In this document: piece after piece, positions 17,247 through 26,749 of the stretch
Position numbering within the stretch: position 1 is the stretch's first letter
How the letters are laid out: each line of letters starts with the position of its first letter
Assembly: GCF_029395355.1 (NCBI RefSeq)
Contig: NZ_CP113913.1
Location: 372,001 to 436,000 of the forward strand
Length of the DNA: 64,000 nt
From: Bifidobacterium sp. ESL0800
Lineage (GTDB): Bacteria; Actinomycetota; Actinomycetes; Actinomycetales; Bifidobacteriaceae
Direction of reading: 5' to 3'
Translations under genes and position numbers: made by a program
The notes under the pieces: model-generated
What the model saw: only the letters and a program-made list of their open reading frames with translations
What the model was told of the DNA's origin: nothing
Databases searched by the model: none

Positions 17247-18941
17247 CTAATCGGTCGGGCGCCGCCTTGGGCTTTTGGCGCTGTGGGTGACGATATGCAC
17301 GGTGCCTGCTTCCAGACGTAGCATTCCGTAGAGTTCCATTTCACCGAGTTCGCCTTCGAGCCTTCCGATATTCCACGATTCGAGTTTTGGTGCCGCGCCA
17401 TCGGCAGAGCCTCGTGTCTCGGCCCGATGTCTGCCGGCAGGACGGTGCGTGTTGAGCATCGCAAGGATGGTCTCATGTGTGGCCGCGCCGCCTTGTCTGC
17501 GGCAACGACGGATGGCGGTCAGCACCTCCTGTTGGGCGGAGGTCGGTTCTCTCGCGGATGTCGCAGTGTGAGACGCGGTCTGCTCGGGCCCGTCATGCTT
17601 GTTCGCGGTGCTTTTCTGCACGGAAAGAAGGATCTTGGCGCCGCCCGGCAAGGGGACCTGACTGGGAGGGCATTCCCGGCCGCCGCTCGGATGGCCGGAT
17701 TGGCATTGCTGGTGATCCAAGACTCCATGGTTTTCCTTTCCGCTTTCGGCAACGGGTTCGATTGCCGGCGCCGCTGTTTGGCTTTCTGTCGTGGCATTGT
17801 TTTCTGTGATCGGATGCTTCGTTTCGTCGTACAAGGTGAGCGGGGCATGGCCTTCATGGCAGATCTCGTCGACGGCGTTGACCGAGGTGAGGATGGTGGC
17901 GCGATGGTCTCGGATCAGCCAATTGCAGCCGGTGTTGCCGGGGATGTTGATATTGCCCGGAGCCGCATAGACCTCCCGTCCCAGCTCTGCCGCCCAATTG
18001 GCCGTATTGAGCGCTCCCGAGCGACTGCGTGCCTGGGCGACGACGACTGTGGAGGCCAGGCCTGCGATGATGCGGTTGCGCAACAGGAACCGTCGTGCCT
18101 CGGGGATGGTGTTCGGGCACAACTCGCTGATCAGAGCCCCGCCGTTGGCTTTGATGCGCTCGAACAGGGGTTGGTTGCGTTCGGGGCCGATATGGTTGAG
18201 ACCTCCGGCGAACACCGCTACGGTTCGTCCGCTTTGTTCTGCGCCGATGCCGCTCATGGCGTCGAGTGCGCCCCAATGCGCCGCGGCGTCGATGCCGAAT
18301 GCGCCTCCGGACACCACAAGGTGCCCTTGTTCTGCAGCCTTTTTCGCAACGGTTCTGGCCACGTATCGTCCGTAATCGTCGGCACCGCGCGAGCCGACAA
18401 CGGCCAGTGGCTGCGGGCAGCTGGTCAACGCCGCCGGGTCGCCGACGCCCCATAGGCACAGCGGTGAGGCCCAGTCTTTTCTGATGGAAAGGTCGTCGAG
18501 CTGAGTCGGCCAGTAGGGGCTGGCCGGTCCGATGATCCACTGTGACCCGCCTTGCGTGAAAAAGTCCCGAAGCTCCTTTTCGGCGTTTGAAGGCAGCTGG
18601 TGCAGGCGTTCCCGCCAGCGTTCCAGCCCGTGGTGGAATGAGCTCATGCCTCGTGCGTTGACTTTTCGTCCCCATTTGGCGGTTCCGATGGCGAAGACCT
18701 CATCGAGCCGGTTGCGGTTGGCAGTGCCGCCTTTCTCATCGGCGATCAGGTGCAGGGCGGTGACGGCATCGCCGGCCCCTTTGATGGTAGCGAATAGCAG
18801 CGCGTCGGCGCTGTCGATGCAGAACGTCAGGATGGCCCGGGCCAGCGTATCGTCGTCGACGGCTGGTGTGCCGGTTGTCTTTCTTCCCGTTGCCGTAGCG
18901 GATGATGTATCAACAGCTGTCTGTGCGATTGTGTCCATCAT
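17247..18941 (-). CDS. dprA: DNA-processing protein DprA
   Basis: A 564-aa protein with the DprA Rossmann domain in the middle (about residues 125-365). Motifs: VVGSRGADDYGR, VVSGGAFGIDAAAH, FAGGLNHIGPERN, and RNRIIAGLASTVVVAQARSRSGALNTANWAAELGREV. DprA binds single-stranded DNA and loads RecA during transformation and recombination. The protein is much longer than usual: an N-terminal helical part and a low-complexity stretch of ~110 residues precede a winged-helix-like C-terminus (QQEVLTAIRRC...GGAATHETILAML). Its start overlaps the comM stop by 4 nt, so it is the last gene of a yraN-comM-dprA operon. Confidence 0.93.
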   Translation of the reverse strand: MMDTIAQTAVDTSSATATGRKTTGTPAVDDDTLARAILTFCIDSADALLFATIKGAGDAVTALHLIADEKGGTANRNRLDEVFAIGTAKWGRKVNARGMSSFHHGLERWRERLHQLPSNAEKELRDFFTQGGSQWIIGPASPYWPTQLDDLSIRKDWASPLCLWGVGDPAALTSCPQPLAVVGSRGADDYGRYVARTVAKKAAEQGHLVVSGGAFGIDAAAHWGALDAMSGIGAEQSGRTVAVFAGGLNHIGPERNQPLFERIKANGGALISELCPNTIPEARRFLLRNRIIAGLASTVVVAQARSRSGALNTANWAAELGREVYAAPGNINIPGNTGCNWLIRDHRATILTSVNAVDEICHEGHAPLTLYDETKHPITENNATTESQTAAPAIEPVAESGKENHGVLDHQQCQSGHPSGGRECPPSQVPLPGGAKILLSVQKSTANKHDGPEQTASHTATSAREPTSAQQEVLTAIRRCRRQGGAATHETILAMLNTHRPAGRHRAETRGSADGAAPKLESWNIGRLEGELGEMELYGMLRLEAGTVHIVTHSAKSPRRRPTD

Positions 18942-20470
18942 GATTCCTTCGTTCGCAAGGCGATGCCCTGCATCATCTCTTCACGGCCCGGTGAAGGCTT
19001 GCCGCCCAGATCCGCAAGAGTCCATGCCAGCCGCAGCGTCCGGTCGGCCCCACGCAGACTCAGCCGCTCGTTTTCCAACGCTTGGTCGATGAGGGTGAGA
19101 GCTGCCTCCGAGGTGTTCTTGCGCAGCCACGTTCCTGAGGCCTGCGCGTTGCAGGTCCAGTGATAGGCGGCGAAACGCTCCTGTGCTGCGTGGCGGGCAT
19201 CGGTGACTTTGCGCCGCATCTGCTCGCTGGTGGTCTGCGGTTGTGAGCTCTGCGTCATCAGGTGCTCCACCGGCGGGACTTCGACCTGGATATCGATGCG
19301 GTCGAGAATCGGGCCGGAAAGCCTTGAAAAATAGCGGATGCGGTCTTTCTCCTTGCAGGTACAGCGCGAACCGTCGCCGTATCCGTACCCGCAAGGGCAG
19401 GGGTTGGCGGCCATGATCAACTGGAAATTGGCGGGATAGTAGGTGGTCCCTTTGGAGCGCGAAAGTGCTACATAACCGGATTCCAGAGGCTCTCGTAGCG
19501 TTTGCAACGAACGCGGGGAGAATTCCGGTGCCTCGTCCATGAACAGCACTCCGCGATGGGCGCGAGTGATGGCCCCAGGGGTGGCGATGCCCGAACCGCC
19601 GCCGACCAGTGACGCCGTGGAGGCCGTGTGGTGCGGAGCCTCGAACGGAGGCACGTCGCTGATCCCGTAGTTGGGCAAGGTTCCACACAACGAGCGTATC
19701 GAAGCCACTTCGAGCTGTTCCTGCTCATTCAACGGGCACATGATGCCGGGCATACGCGAGGCGAGCATGGTCTTGCCTGAGCCGGGAGGCCCGGTCATCA
19801 GCAGATGATGGCCGCCGGCGGCTGCCACTTCAAGTGCCCATTTGGTTCGTTCCTGCCCGATGACTTCGGCCATGTCTCCGACCGATGGAGCAAGGTTTTC
19901 GTCTTCGCTGATTGGCTGATCGTCGGGGATACGGGTTTCGCTGATCCGGTATTTCGCTTCGCCTCCCATCAGTTCGATGAGTTCGCCCAAGTGACGGATA
20001 CCGATGACGCTGAGGCCCTCGATAAGCTCGGCTTCCTCGACATTGCGCTGTGGCACGATGATCTGATCGATGCCGTGTTCCCGAGCGTACAGGGCGATGG
20101 GCAGCACCCCGGTGACCGGCAGCACCGAGCCGTCAAGGTTGAGTTCGCCGAGTACTACGGTGTCGGCCAGACAGTCGTGGGGGATGACGCCGGCTGCGCT
20201 CAGCACGGAAACGGCGATGGCCGTGTCGTGCGAAGAGCCGCGTTTGGGCAGGGATGCGGGGGAGAGATTGACCGTCACACGCGTCTCGGGCCAGTTGAAC
20301 CCGCTGGCTTGGCAGGCGGACTTCACCCGTTCGCGCGCTTCGCTCAGCGAGGCATCCGGCAGGCCGATGATGGAGAAATAGGGCAATCCCGGCGAGATGA
20401 AGGCCTGCATCTGGATGGCGTTGGCCTTGAGCCCCACCAGTCCGACCGACATCGCCGTCCCGATGGCCAT
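18938..20470 (-). CDS. comM: ComM/YifB family Mg-chelatase-like AAA ATPase
   Basis: A 510-aa protein. The N-terminal Lon-protease-like domain (about 1-170) is followed by an AAA+ domain with Walker A GPPGSGKT and Walker B GVLFMDEAPEF. A cysteine-rich PCPCGYGYGDGSRCTC element comes next, then the Mg-chelatase C-terminal domain. ComM is a hexameric helicase that promotes branch migration when transforming DNA integrates (known for the family). Its ATG overlaps the yraN stop by one base, and it overlaps dprA at the other end, a tight translational coupling. Confidence 0.94.
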   Translation of the reverse strand: MAIGTAMSVGLVGLKANAIQMQAFISPGLPYFSIIGLPDASLSEARERVKSACQASGFNWPETRVTVNLSPASLPKRGSSHDTAIAVSVLSAAGVIPHDCLADTVVLGELNLDGSVLPVTGVLPIALYAREHGIDQIIVPQRNVEEAELIEGLSVIGIRHLGELIELMGGEAKYRISETRIPDDQPISEDENLAPSVGDMAEVIGQERTKWALEVAAAGGHHLLMTGPPGSGKTMLASRMPGIMCPLNEQEQLEVASIRSLCGTLPNYGISDVPPFEAPHHTASTASLVGGGSGIATPGAITRAHRGVLFMDEAPEFSPRSLQTLREPLESGYVALSRSKGTTYYPANFQLIMAANPCPCGYGYGDGSRCTCKEKDRIRYFSRLSGPILDRIDIQVEVPPVEHLMTQSSQPQTTSEQMRRKVTDARHAAQERFAAYHWTCNAQASGTWLRKNTSEAALTLIDQALENERLSLRGADRTLRLAWTLADLGGKPSPGREEMMQGIALRTKES

Positions 20471-20958
20471 CAGAATGCCCCCGGTATGTGCTGGACCCTA
20501 GGGCGGTTGCCTTGAAGGAGGATCGACATGGCGTCAAAGCGGATGCCGGACCGCCGTATCGATTTTCCGGGTCCTGCGAGCCACAGGGAGGCAGCGTGAT
20601 GAAGATTGGCCTGCTTATGTGGAGTGATGGCCTCCTGCGGGGTGCCGTATCGCTGTGTCCGCCGCGTTTTCACCTCGACGAACACCACGATGTGCTCGGG
20701 GGCCATCATGATGATGTCGAGCTCGCCGAACCGCGTGCTCCAGTTGCGGGCCAGGACGTGCCAGCCGAGTTGCGCCAGCCATGCCGCCGCATACTGCTCG
20801 CCGATGGTTCCAAGCTGCTTGGCCGAAAGATCGGGCATGGCCAGTTGCTCTTCGAGCTGTGCCAGCAGGCCTTCCGAGGAGAGGTCGTCGAGATCGGTGC
20901 CACACCCGAAACAAGTGGCCGATCGATTCTTCTGTGCTGCTGAAATATTGGTGTTCAT
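20470..20958 (-). CDS. yraN: YraN family (UPF0102) endonuclease-like protein
   Basis: The core from about residue 45 matches YraN: KQLGTIGEQYAAAWLAQLGWHVLARNW, then FGELDIIM and VFVEVKTR, a nuclease-like E-D-E-x-K arrangement, and AASLWLA. Its biochemical role is not settled; it is often encoded beside dprA and comM. The start is uncertain: I use ATG 20958, but no strong ribosome site is seen there and a shorter N-terminus is possible. It is the first gene of the operon. Confidence 0.82.
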   Translation of the reverse strand: MNTNISAAQKNRSATCFGCGTDLDDLSSEGLLAQLEEQLAMPDLSAKQLGTIGEQYAAAWLAQLGWHVLARNWSTRFGELDIIMMAPEHIVVFVEVKTRRTQRYGTPQEAITPHKQANLHHAASLWLAGPGKSIRRSGIRFDAMSILLQGNRPRVQHIPGAF

Positions 20959-21433
20959 GCATTTCAGTGTTGCATGGTTCGCGTTTTTATCGGGCGAAAA
21001 ACGGGCGCTGTGGTCGAATGATGGCCGTTTGCGTTTTTCACGGCGTTTCTCTGGATAACTTTGTATTTGCGTAATGCAATTGTGGTTAATGTTGTGGACG
21101 GTTTCGGTGGCCTGTGCGTAAGTCGTGGTGTCGGTGGTGGACAATGTTGCGCCCGTCAGCGTCGGCGGTGGAAAACCCTGTGAAGAAGGTCGGGAGTGTA
21201 CACAAATTCATCCACATCCAAAAATGCTTGTCTGTTCTTATCGGTGATCGTCGTCGATGAATTGTTGTCGATTCTGTGCCATCGCGCTTTGAATATGGAA
21301 CCGGGCTTCCGGGTTGGTGTGATACTGAAATGCAATGCAATGTCGGGAATCGTCAGTTTTCGGAGGCGATATGCCGGCTCTGTTTCAATGACTTGTTGTG
21401 ATGGCTTTGATGAAACAGACCGGACACAAAAAT
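20959..21433. other. Intergenic region upstream of yraN operon
   Basis: About 475 bp with no supported gene; short open frames here have no ribosome site or recognisable product. It presumably carries the promoter of the yraN-comM-dprA operon on the minus strand. The pdxY terminator begins at 21434. Confidence 0.5.
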
Positions 21434-21479
21434 GTCTCTGTTTCTTGGCAAACCATACGCAATGCCAAGAAACAGAGAC
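21434..21479 (-). terminator. Rho-independent terminator of the pyridoxal kinase gene
   Basis: A perfect 17-bp stem (21434-21450 with 21463-21479) and a 12-nt loop. Read on the minus strand it is followed by ATTTTTG. It sits about 100 nt downstream of the kinase stop codon. Confidence 0.88.
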
Positions 21480-21580
21480 GATATCTCGATTCTGAGCCGA
21501 TGCCGTGCGGAGGTTTCAGAACAAAAGCGAAAATGAAACCCACACCACAGCAACGGTCAGGCGAACCGCAGATGAAGCTC

Positions 21581-22456
21581 TCAGCCGACGAGCTCGGTCA
21601 GCTCGCCCAGATTGAGCTCGAAGCTCACGCCTCGCATTTCGAAATCAGGCTGGTTGCGGGTGGATTCCATGGCGTGACGCACGAATTCGCCGGCCACCTG
21701 GGCCGATTCGCCGAGGCTCTTTCCGGCCATCACCGCGCCGCACAGTGCCGAAGCGAAGGCGTCGCCGGTGCCGTGGATCATATAGGGCAGTTTGTCGTGG
21801 GCGAGTTCGACGCGGGCGCTGGCCCCGGCGCTCGCACTACCCACGAAATTGCGCAGTTTGCCGTCGCCGCGGTCGATGCCCTTCAATACGACGTTCTTCG
21901 CACCCATGTCAAGCAGTGCGCCGACCCAATCGGTGGCCTCGTCGTCGCTGAGGTTCTGGCCCGGGTAGTCGCGACCGGTGAGGATTGAGGCCTCGGTGAG
22001 GTTCGGCATCAGCACGTCGGCGCCGTCCACCAGCGTCTTGACCGCCTCGCACATTTCCTTCGAATAGGTGGGATACATCTGCCCGCCGTCGCCCATCACC
22101 GGGTCGACCAGCCGCAGCGCCTTCGGATATTCGCGATAAAGGCGCTTGATGATGTCGACCTGCTCGGCCGAACCGAGGAAGCCGGAATAGACGCCGTCGA
22201 GCTCGACGTTGACCTTCCGCCACGCGTCAAGATAGCCGGAGAGGATATCGGTGGTGTCGTGGAACGTATAGACCGGGAACTTGGTGTGCGCCGAAAACAG
22301 CGCCGTCGGCACCGGGCACACGTCGCAGCCGCACGCCGAAAGAATCGGGATGGCAGCGGTCAGCGAGCATTTGCCGTAGCCGCACATATCGTGCACGGCA
22401 GCCACGCGGGGGATGTATTTGGGGTTGCGCTCATAGAGCGTCGTATCTTCTTGCAT
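21581..22456 (-). CDS. pdxY: Pyridoxal/pyridoxamine kinase
   Basis: A 291-aa ribokinase-fold kinase. Near the N-terminus DMCGYGKCSLTAAIPILSACG and the VPTALFSAHT block match the pyridoxamine kinase group. Late motifs are LVDPVMGDGG (Mg/ATP region), VLMPNLTEA and the anion-hole GTGDAFASAL with the catalytic Asp. It phosphorylates B6 vitamers to make PLP. The PLP enzyme MetY is encoded divergently next door, although the 636-bp gap argues against simple coregulation. A hydroxymethylpyrimidine kinase is a less likely alternative. Confidence 0.85.
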   Translation of the reverse strand: MQEDTTLYERNPKYIPRVAAVHDMCGYGKCSLTAAIPILSACGCDVCPVPTALFSAHTKFPVYTFHDTTDILSGYLDAWRKVNVELDGVYSGFLGSAEQVDIIKRLYREYPKALRLVDPVMGDGGQMYPTYSKEMCEAVKTLVDGADVLMPNLTEASILTGRDYPGQNLSDDEATDWVGALLDMGAKNVVLKGIDRGDGKLRNFVGSASAGASARVELAHDKLPYMIHGTGDAFASALCGAVMAGKSLGESAQVAGEFVRHAMESTRNQPDFEMRGVSFELNLGELTELVG

Positions 22457-22701
22457 TTCATGACCTTTCAGAAAGTCTATGAATAATATCGGCGTCCGTC
22501 GCGGGCGGGATTGCCTGCGGCGTCGCTGCTAACGACTCTAGCCGTGCCGAGGACAGACCCGCTTGCTCTGTCCGCCAGATGACGTGGCGGGGAGAAGTTC
22601 ATCGGGCAAGAATAGGGGAATCCTGGCTTTGTGTCATTCGCCGTGTGCTTTCGTTGTTAGGTTTTGCGCGATGATGGCTGAATTTGCCTGAATCGAGGCA
22701 T

Positions 22702-22841
22702 CTTGGTGCCACCAAGTCACCCGAAATCGGTAGATTGCTATCGATTTCACGAAAAATAGGTGGTCTTGGTGCACCAAGATACCCGAATCCGAAGGATTGG
22801 GTATCAATTCAGTGAAAAATGAGGGTCTTGGTGCCACCAAG
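22702..22841. repeat. Triple palindrome element, copy B (between pdxY and metY)
   Basis: CTTGGTGCCACCAAG at 22702-22716, CTTGGTGCACCAAG at 22765-22778 and CTTGGTGCCACCAAG at 22827-22841. The unit lengths (15, 14, 15) and start-to-start distances (63, 62) match the copy at 4026-4165. The spacers are related too: AGATT followed by GATTT in the first, GAAG(G)ATTG and AAAAA.GGG in the second, and ATGAT shortly after the third palindrome in both. The remainder of the 636-bp divergent gap (22457-23092) shows no gene; one TTATCCACG resembling a DnaA box is at 22912. Confidence 0.85.
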
Positions 22842-23092
22842 ATGATCGTCAAACTGAGAATTTGGCATCGATGGCGTATGCAGCAGGCGCGGGGTGGGGC
22901 AGGGCATGGTTATCCACGATTGGCAGTAGTCGGTTTTGGTTTATTTATCGCATGAAAATGGCGGAATTCCTAAGAGTTTCAAGGCGTTATAGATTACCGG
23001 GATAGCGTCGCGCTTGCCGTGCGTGTCCTGCCGGTTTACGCTCAAACTTGGGATAACCATATTGTGCATTCACGTATATCAAAGGAGCCGTT

Positions 23093-24415
23093 ATGAGCGA
23101 CGAGACCACACCGAAGAAGTATCATTTCGAGACGCTGCAGCTGCATGTGGGTCAGGAGGAGGCCGACCCCGCCACCGACGCGCGTGCCGTGCCGATCTAC
23201 GCCACCACCAGCTACGTCTTCCACAACTTCGACCACGCCGAGGCGCGTTTCGCGCTCGAGGACCCCGGCAATATCTACGGACGTCTGACCAATTCGACCG
23301 AGGACGTTTTCGAACGCCGCATGGCCGCACTCGAAGGCGGCACCGCGGCGCTTGCACTGGCCAGCGGGGCGGCGGCGGTCGAGGCAGCGCTGCGCAACAT
23401 CACGCAGACCGGCGACCATATCGTCTCCTCGTCGCACATCTATGGCGGCACGTTCAACCTGATGCGTCACACCCTGCCGCGCGACGGCATCACCACCACC
23501 TTCGTCGATCCGGCCGACCCGCAGAACTTCGAGGGCGCGATTCAGGAGAACACCAAGCTCGTCTACTTCGAGACCTTCGGCAACCCCAACGCCGACCTGC
23601 CCGACTTCGAGGCCATCTCGGCGATCGCGCACAAGCATCATCTGCCGGTCTTCGTCGACAACACCTTCGCCACTCCGTATCTCTTCCGCCCGCTCGAGCA
23701 CGGCGCAGACGTCGTGGTGGAGTCGGCCACCAAGTTCATCGGCGGCCACGGCACGACGCTCGGTGGCCTGATCGTCGAAGGCGGACACTTCAACTGGGCC
23801 GAGGTGCCGGGCAAGTTCCCGACTCTGACCGAGCCGGACCCCTCCTATCATGGTATGAATTTCTACGAGGCGCTGGGCCAGACGGCTTTCGTCACCCGCG
23901 CCCGCGCCATCTTCCTGCGCGACACCGGCGCCTGCATCAGCCCGTTCGCCGCGTGGCTGCTGCTGCAGGGCACCGAGACGCTGTCGTTGCGCGTCGAACG
24001 CCACGTCCAGAACGCGCTGAAGGTGGTCGAGTACCTCCAGACCGTTCCCGAGGTCGAGTCCGTCTCGCATCCCTCGATCCCCGGCCGCGTCGACCATGAG
24101 CTCTACGAGAAGTACTTCCCGAACGGCGCCGGCTCGATCTTCACCTTCGACATCAAGGGCGGCAAGGACGCGGCGCGCGTCTTCATCGACAACCTGCACC
24201 TCTTCAGCCTGCTGGCCAACGTCGCCGACGTCAAGAGCCTCGTGGTCCATCCGGCCTCCACCACCCACGCCCAGGAGACGCGCGAGGAACTGGAAAGCCA
24301 GGGCATCCACCAAGGCACGATCCGCCTGTCGATCGGCACCGAATACATCGACGACATCCTCGACGATCTCAAGGGAGGCTTCGAGGCGGTGCGTGCCTCC
24401 GGCCTGGCCAAGTAG
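23093..24415 (+). CDS. metY: O-acetylhomoserine sulfhydrylase (MetY type)
   Basis: A 440-aa PLP enzyme of the Cys/Met metabolism family. The Schiff-base lysine is Lys214 in [12 protein letters not shown], and Asp189 in FVDNTFATP contacts the PLP ring. It has an early IYGRLTNST block and the C-terminal [14 protein letters not shown]. The length of ~430-440 with a YHGMNF segment fits O-acetylhomoserine sulfhydrylases, which make homocysteine from O-acetylhomoserine and sulfide, rather than ~390-aa cystathionine synthases. The start has AAAGGAG upstream. The triple-palindrome element lies 252 bp before the start. Confidence 0.93.
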   Translation: MSDETTPKKYHFETLQLHVGQEEADPATDARAVPIYATTSYVFHNFDHAEARFALEDPGNIYGRLTNSTEDVFERRMAALEGGTAALALASGAAAVEAALRNITQTGDHIVSSSHIYGGTFNLMRHTLPRDGITTTFVDPADPQNFEGAIQENTKLVYFETFGNPNADLPDFEAISAIAHKHHLPVFVDNTFATPYLFRPLEHGADVVVESATKFIGGHGTTLGGLIVEGGHFNWAEVPGKFPTLTEPDPSYHGMNFYEALGQTAFVTRARAIFLRDTGACISPFAAWLLLQGTETLSLRVERHVQNALKVVEYLQTVPEVESVSHPSIPGRVDHELYEKYFPNGAGSIFTFDIKGGKDAARVFIDNLHLFSLLANVADVKSLVVHPASTTHAQETREELESQGIHQGTIRLSIGTEYIDDILDDLKGGFEAVRASGLAK

Positions 24416-24446
24416 CGACGGGGTCGGCAGCCACCAGCCTACAGAA

Positions 24447-24558
24447 TTGCGCCATCAATAAGCCACTGAGCAAGTATCACAGGCTTATTGATGACGCGCA
24501 ATATACTTTCCCACCATTTTGAGCCGTTGGGTGTGTTAGCGGCTTATTTATGGCGCAA
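24447..24558. repeat. Inverted repeat family downstream of metY
   Basis: TTGCGCCATCAATAAGCC (24447-24464) appears inverted twice: at 24482-24501, with a 2-nt insertion, and at 24541-24558, with one mismatch. The first pair can form a 12-bp stem (CATCAATAAGCC/GGCTTATTGATG) that may end the metY transcript, though no T-run follows. The third copy points to a small mobile or REP-like sequence (inference). Confidence 0.6.
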
Positions 24559-24617
24559 CCGTGGATGTAAGTCGTCGTCGGCTATCGAGACGGATGCGGC
24601 GCGTGGCCGGCGTTTGC

Positions 24618-25484
24618 CTATTTGTCGCGCTCCAGTAGGAGATGCTCGGCATTGTAGAACGCGAGGCCGAGCAGCACCCGGTCGTCGATGGCCTCGGTGT
24701 CAAGCCCGAATTGCCAGATGTGGCCTTGGACCGCTTGCATGCGCCATACCCCTTGAGCGAACCACCAGATTGCCTGGCGGTAGTCGTCTTCGAGCCGGCG
24801 GTATGTCTCGCCATGCGGTGCGGTGTATTCCAAGGCGTAGCCGCCGTGCCTGCGCAAGACGCACACCTTGCCCCGCTCGCGCCGGCCCACGCTGTAGAGC
24901 GAAGGGCTCACGTGTCTGGTGATAATCGCCGGCAGTTGCCATGGCCTGCCGTATCCCCGGCATCCCGGGTCTTCGGTACAGAAGTCATGAAGGTCGTCCA
25001 GTTCTTTTTTGCGTTCGGATGTGGGCCGGTCTCGCCAAAACAACAAATTGTCGGTCTCATCGAATTTTTGAGCGAGCCATAGGGCCGCTTCCTGCGGGGT
25101 GGTCAGCCGCGCTTCAAAGTCGAGAACGTAACTGCGTTCGATGCCGACTGAATATATGGAATAACCGCCGCGCGTCGCCACGAATCCGTAGGCCTCGCCC
25201 CGGTTCTTCCAGCAGGTGATGCCTTTGAACCAACAGGCGTCTTCGGGGTATTCGTGGTCTCCGACGCCGGGAACGTGGAGGAACACCACGTCCTCACATC
25301 CCTCATCGATGTTCAGTCGTGCGCCATACTGGTCGCAGACCAGCTGCAGGAGCTTTTGCAGGTGCTGCAGCCGCTTGATTCCGGTTTCGTCGATTCTGTC
25401 GAGGCCTTTGGGATCTTTCAATATCTCCTCGGTCACTCCCTGGCCTAGTCGGGTCGTGATTTGAAGCCCGTATTCCTCAGCCAT
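24618..25484 (-). CDS. Hypothetical protein, unrecognised family
   Basis: An ~288-aa soluble protein, not recognised. It is rich in Trp, Tyr and charged residues, has scattered Cys (GCED, CWFKGITCW, CVLRRHGG), and contains two similar-looking YGF/YSI-VG-R stretches (AYGFVATRGGYSIYSVGIER and SLYSVGRRERGKVCVLRRHGGYAL) that may reflect an internal repeat. No signal peptide or membrane segment is visible. The start at 25484 follows GAGAGCAGAGG; an in-frame ATG at 25538 with a more distant GGAGGG is an alternative. It stands alone between metY and an ABC exporter. Confidence 0.55.
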   Translation of the reverse strand: MAEEYGLQITTRLGQGVTEEILKDPKGLDRIDETGIKRLQHLQKLLQLVCDQYGARLNIDEGCEDVVFLHVPGVGDHEYPEDACWFKGITCWKNRGEAYGFVATRGGYSIYSVGIERSYVLDFEARLTTPQEAALWLAQKFDETDNLLFWRDRPTSERKKELDDLHDFCTEDPGCRGYGRPWQLPAIITRHVSPSLYSVGRRERGKVCVLRRHGGYALEYTAPHGETYRRLEDDYRQAIWWFAQGVWRMQAVQGHIWQFGLDTEAIDDRVLLGLAFYNAEHLLLERDK

Positions 25485-25699
25485 CCTCTGCTCTCTTCCG
25501 TGGTTGTCGCCTACGCATTTGTCAACCATTCTATCCATTTTGGCAACTGTCCCTCCTGAATCATCCTCGAGGATGATTTGCAGGATGCTATCTGCTTGGT
25601 GACGGTGATAATTCATTCCTGCGCACGATGGAGGAGACTGGCGGATTCTTTTAGTATTTGAGGTAACAGACAAGCAATGACCTCAACAAAGGAGTCCAT

Positions 25700-26695
25700 A
25701 TGAACCCCAGCAACTTCTACGGCGGCAATGCCGGCAACGATTTTCGCAGCATTATCAACCCGAACGCAGGCGGCAATGGTAACGTAAATACGAACGCCGG
25801 CAATCTCGGCGCCGACGCCAATAACGCCATTACGGCACCCTCGTTCATTCCGCCGCAGCCTGGGCAGCTGCAACCGCAGCCCCATCAACGCAAGGAATTC
25901 GCAGTGGAGGCCATCGATCTGATCAAGGACTACGGCAAGGGCGAGAACGTGGTGCACGCGTTGCGCAATGTCAACGTCGGCTTCGAGCAAGGCAAGTTCA
26001 CCGCGATTATGGGGCCTTCCGGCTCCGGCAAATCGACCATGATGCACACCCTCGCCGGCCTCGATTCGGTGACCAGCGGCCGCGTCATCCTCGGCGGGCA
26101 GGACATCACGAAGATGAATGACAACCAGCTCACCATGCTGCGTCGCACCAAGATCGGTTTCATTTTCCAGTCCTTCAACCTGCTGCCGATGTTTACCGCC
26201 GAACAGAACATCGTCATGCCCCTGACGCTGGCCGGCGCCAAGGTCGACAAGCAGTGGTTCGCCACGCTGGTCGAAACCCTCGGCCTGACGCAACGTCTCA
26301 AGCACCGCCCGAACGAGCTTTCCGGCGGCCAGCAGCAGCGCGTCGCCATCGCCCGCGCCCTGATTTCCAAGCCGCAGGTCGTCTTCGCCGACGAGCCGAC
26401 CGGCAACCTCGACTCCGTCTCCAGCGCCGAAGTGCTGAGTTTCCTCAAGCGTAGCGTGCGCGAGTTCGGACAGACCGTGGTCATGGTCACCCACGACGCG
26501 GTGGCCGCCTCCTACGCGGACCGTGCCATCGTTTTCGCCGACGGGCGGATCGTGGCCGACGAACCGCACCCCACCGCCGAACACATGAGTCAGCTGCTGA
26601 TGGAGGAGAGCGAACGCGCTGCCCGGCAGGGTGCGATGCCCACGATGAACCAGCTGATGGATGGCAAGCCCAGGCACGCGCGGGTTTCGCGATGA
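25700..26695 (+). CDS. ABC transporter ATP-binding protein, MacB/LolD type
   Basis: A 331-aa protein. After an unusual ~65-residue Asn/Gly/Pro/Gln-rich N-terminus comes a canonical ABC ATPase: Walker A GPSGSGKST, Q-loop FQSFNLLP, signature LSGGQQQRV, Walker B VVFADEPTGNLDS and switch VTHD. The DEPTGNLD pattern and the FtsX-type permease 54 nt downstream place it in the MacB/LolD group of mechanotransmission or efflux ABC systems. A two-component system follows, which often controls such exporters (inference). The start has AAAGGAG upstream. Confidence 0.92.
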   Translation: MNPSNFYGGNAGNDFRSIINPNAGGNGNVNTNAGNLGADANNAITAPSFIPPQPGQLQPQPHQRKEFAVEAIDLIKDYGKGENVVHALRNVNVGFEQGKFTAIMGPSGSGKSTMMHTLAGLDSVTSGRVILGGQDITKMNDNQLTMLRRTKIGFIFQSFNLLPMFTAEQNIVMPLTLAGAKVDKQWFATLVETLGLTQRLKHRPNELSGGQQQRVAIARALISKPQVVFADEPTGNLDSVSSAEVLSFLKRSVREFGQTVVMVTHDAVAASYADRAIVFADGRIVADEPHPTAEHMSQLLMEESERAARQGAMPTMNQLMDGKPRHARVSR

Positions 26696-26749
26696 AGCGA
26701 AGCGCATCTCATCCGGCAACCGCACCTGTAGCAGACTAAGGAACCAACA

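Noticed and set aside
22912..22920. Replication origin DnaA box (TTATCCACG)
   Set aside because: A single near-match with no cluster, dnaA or AT-rich unwinding region.
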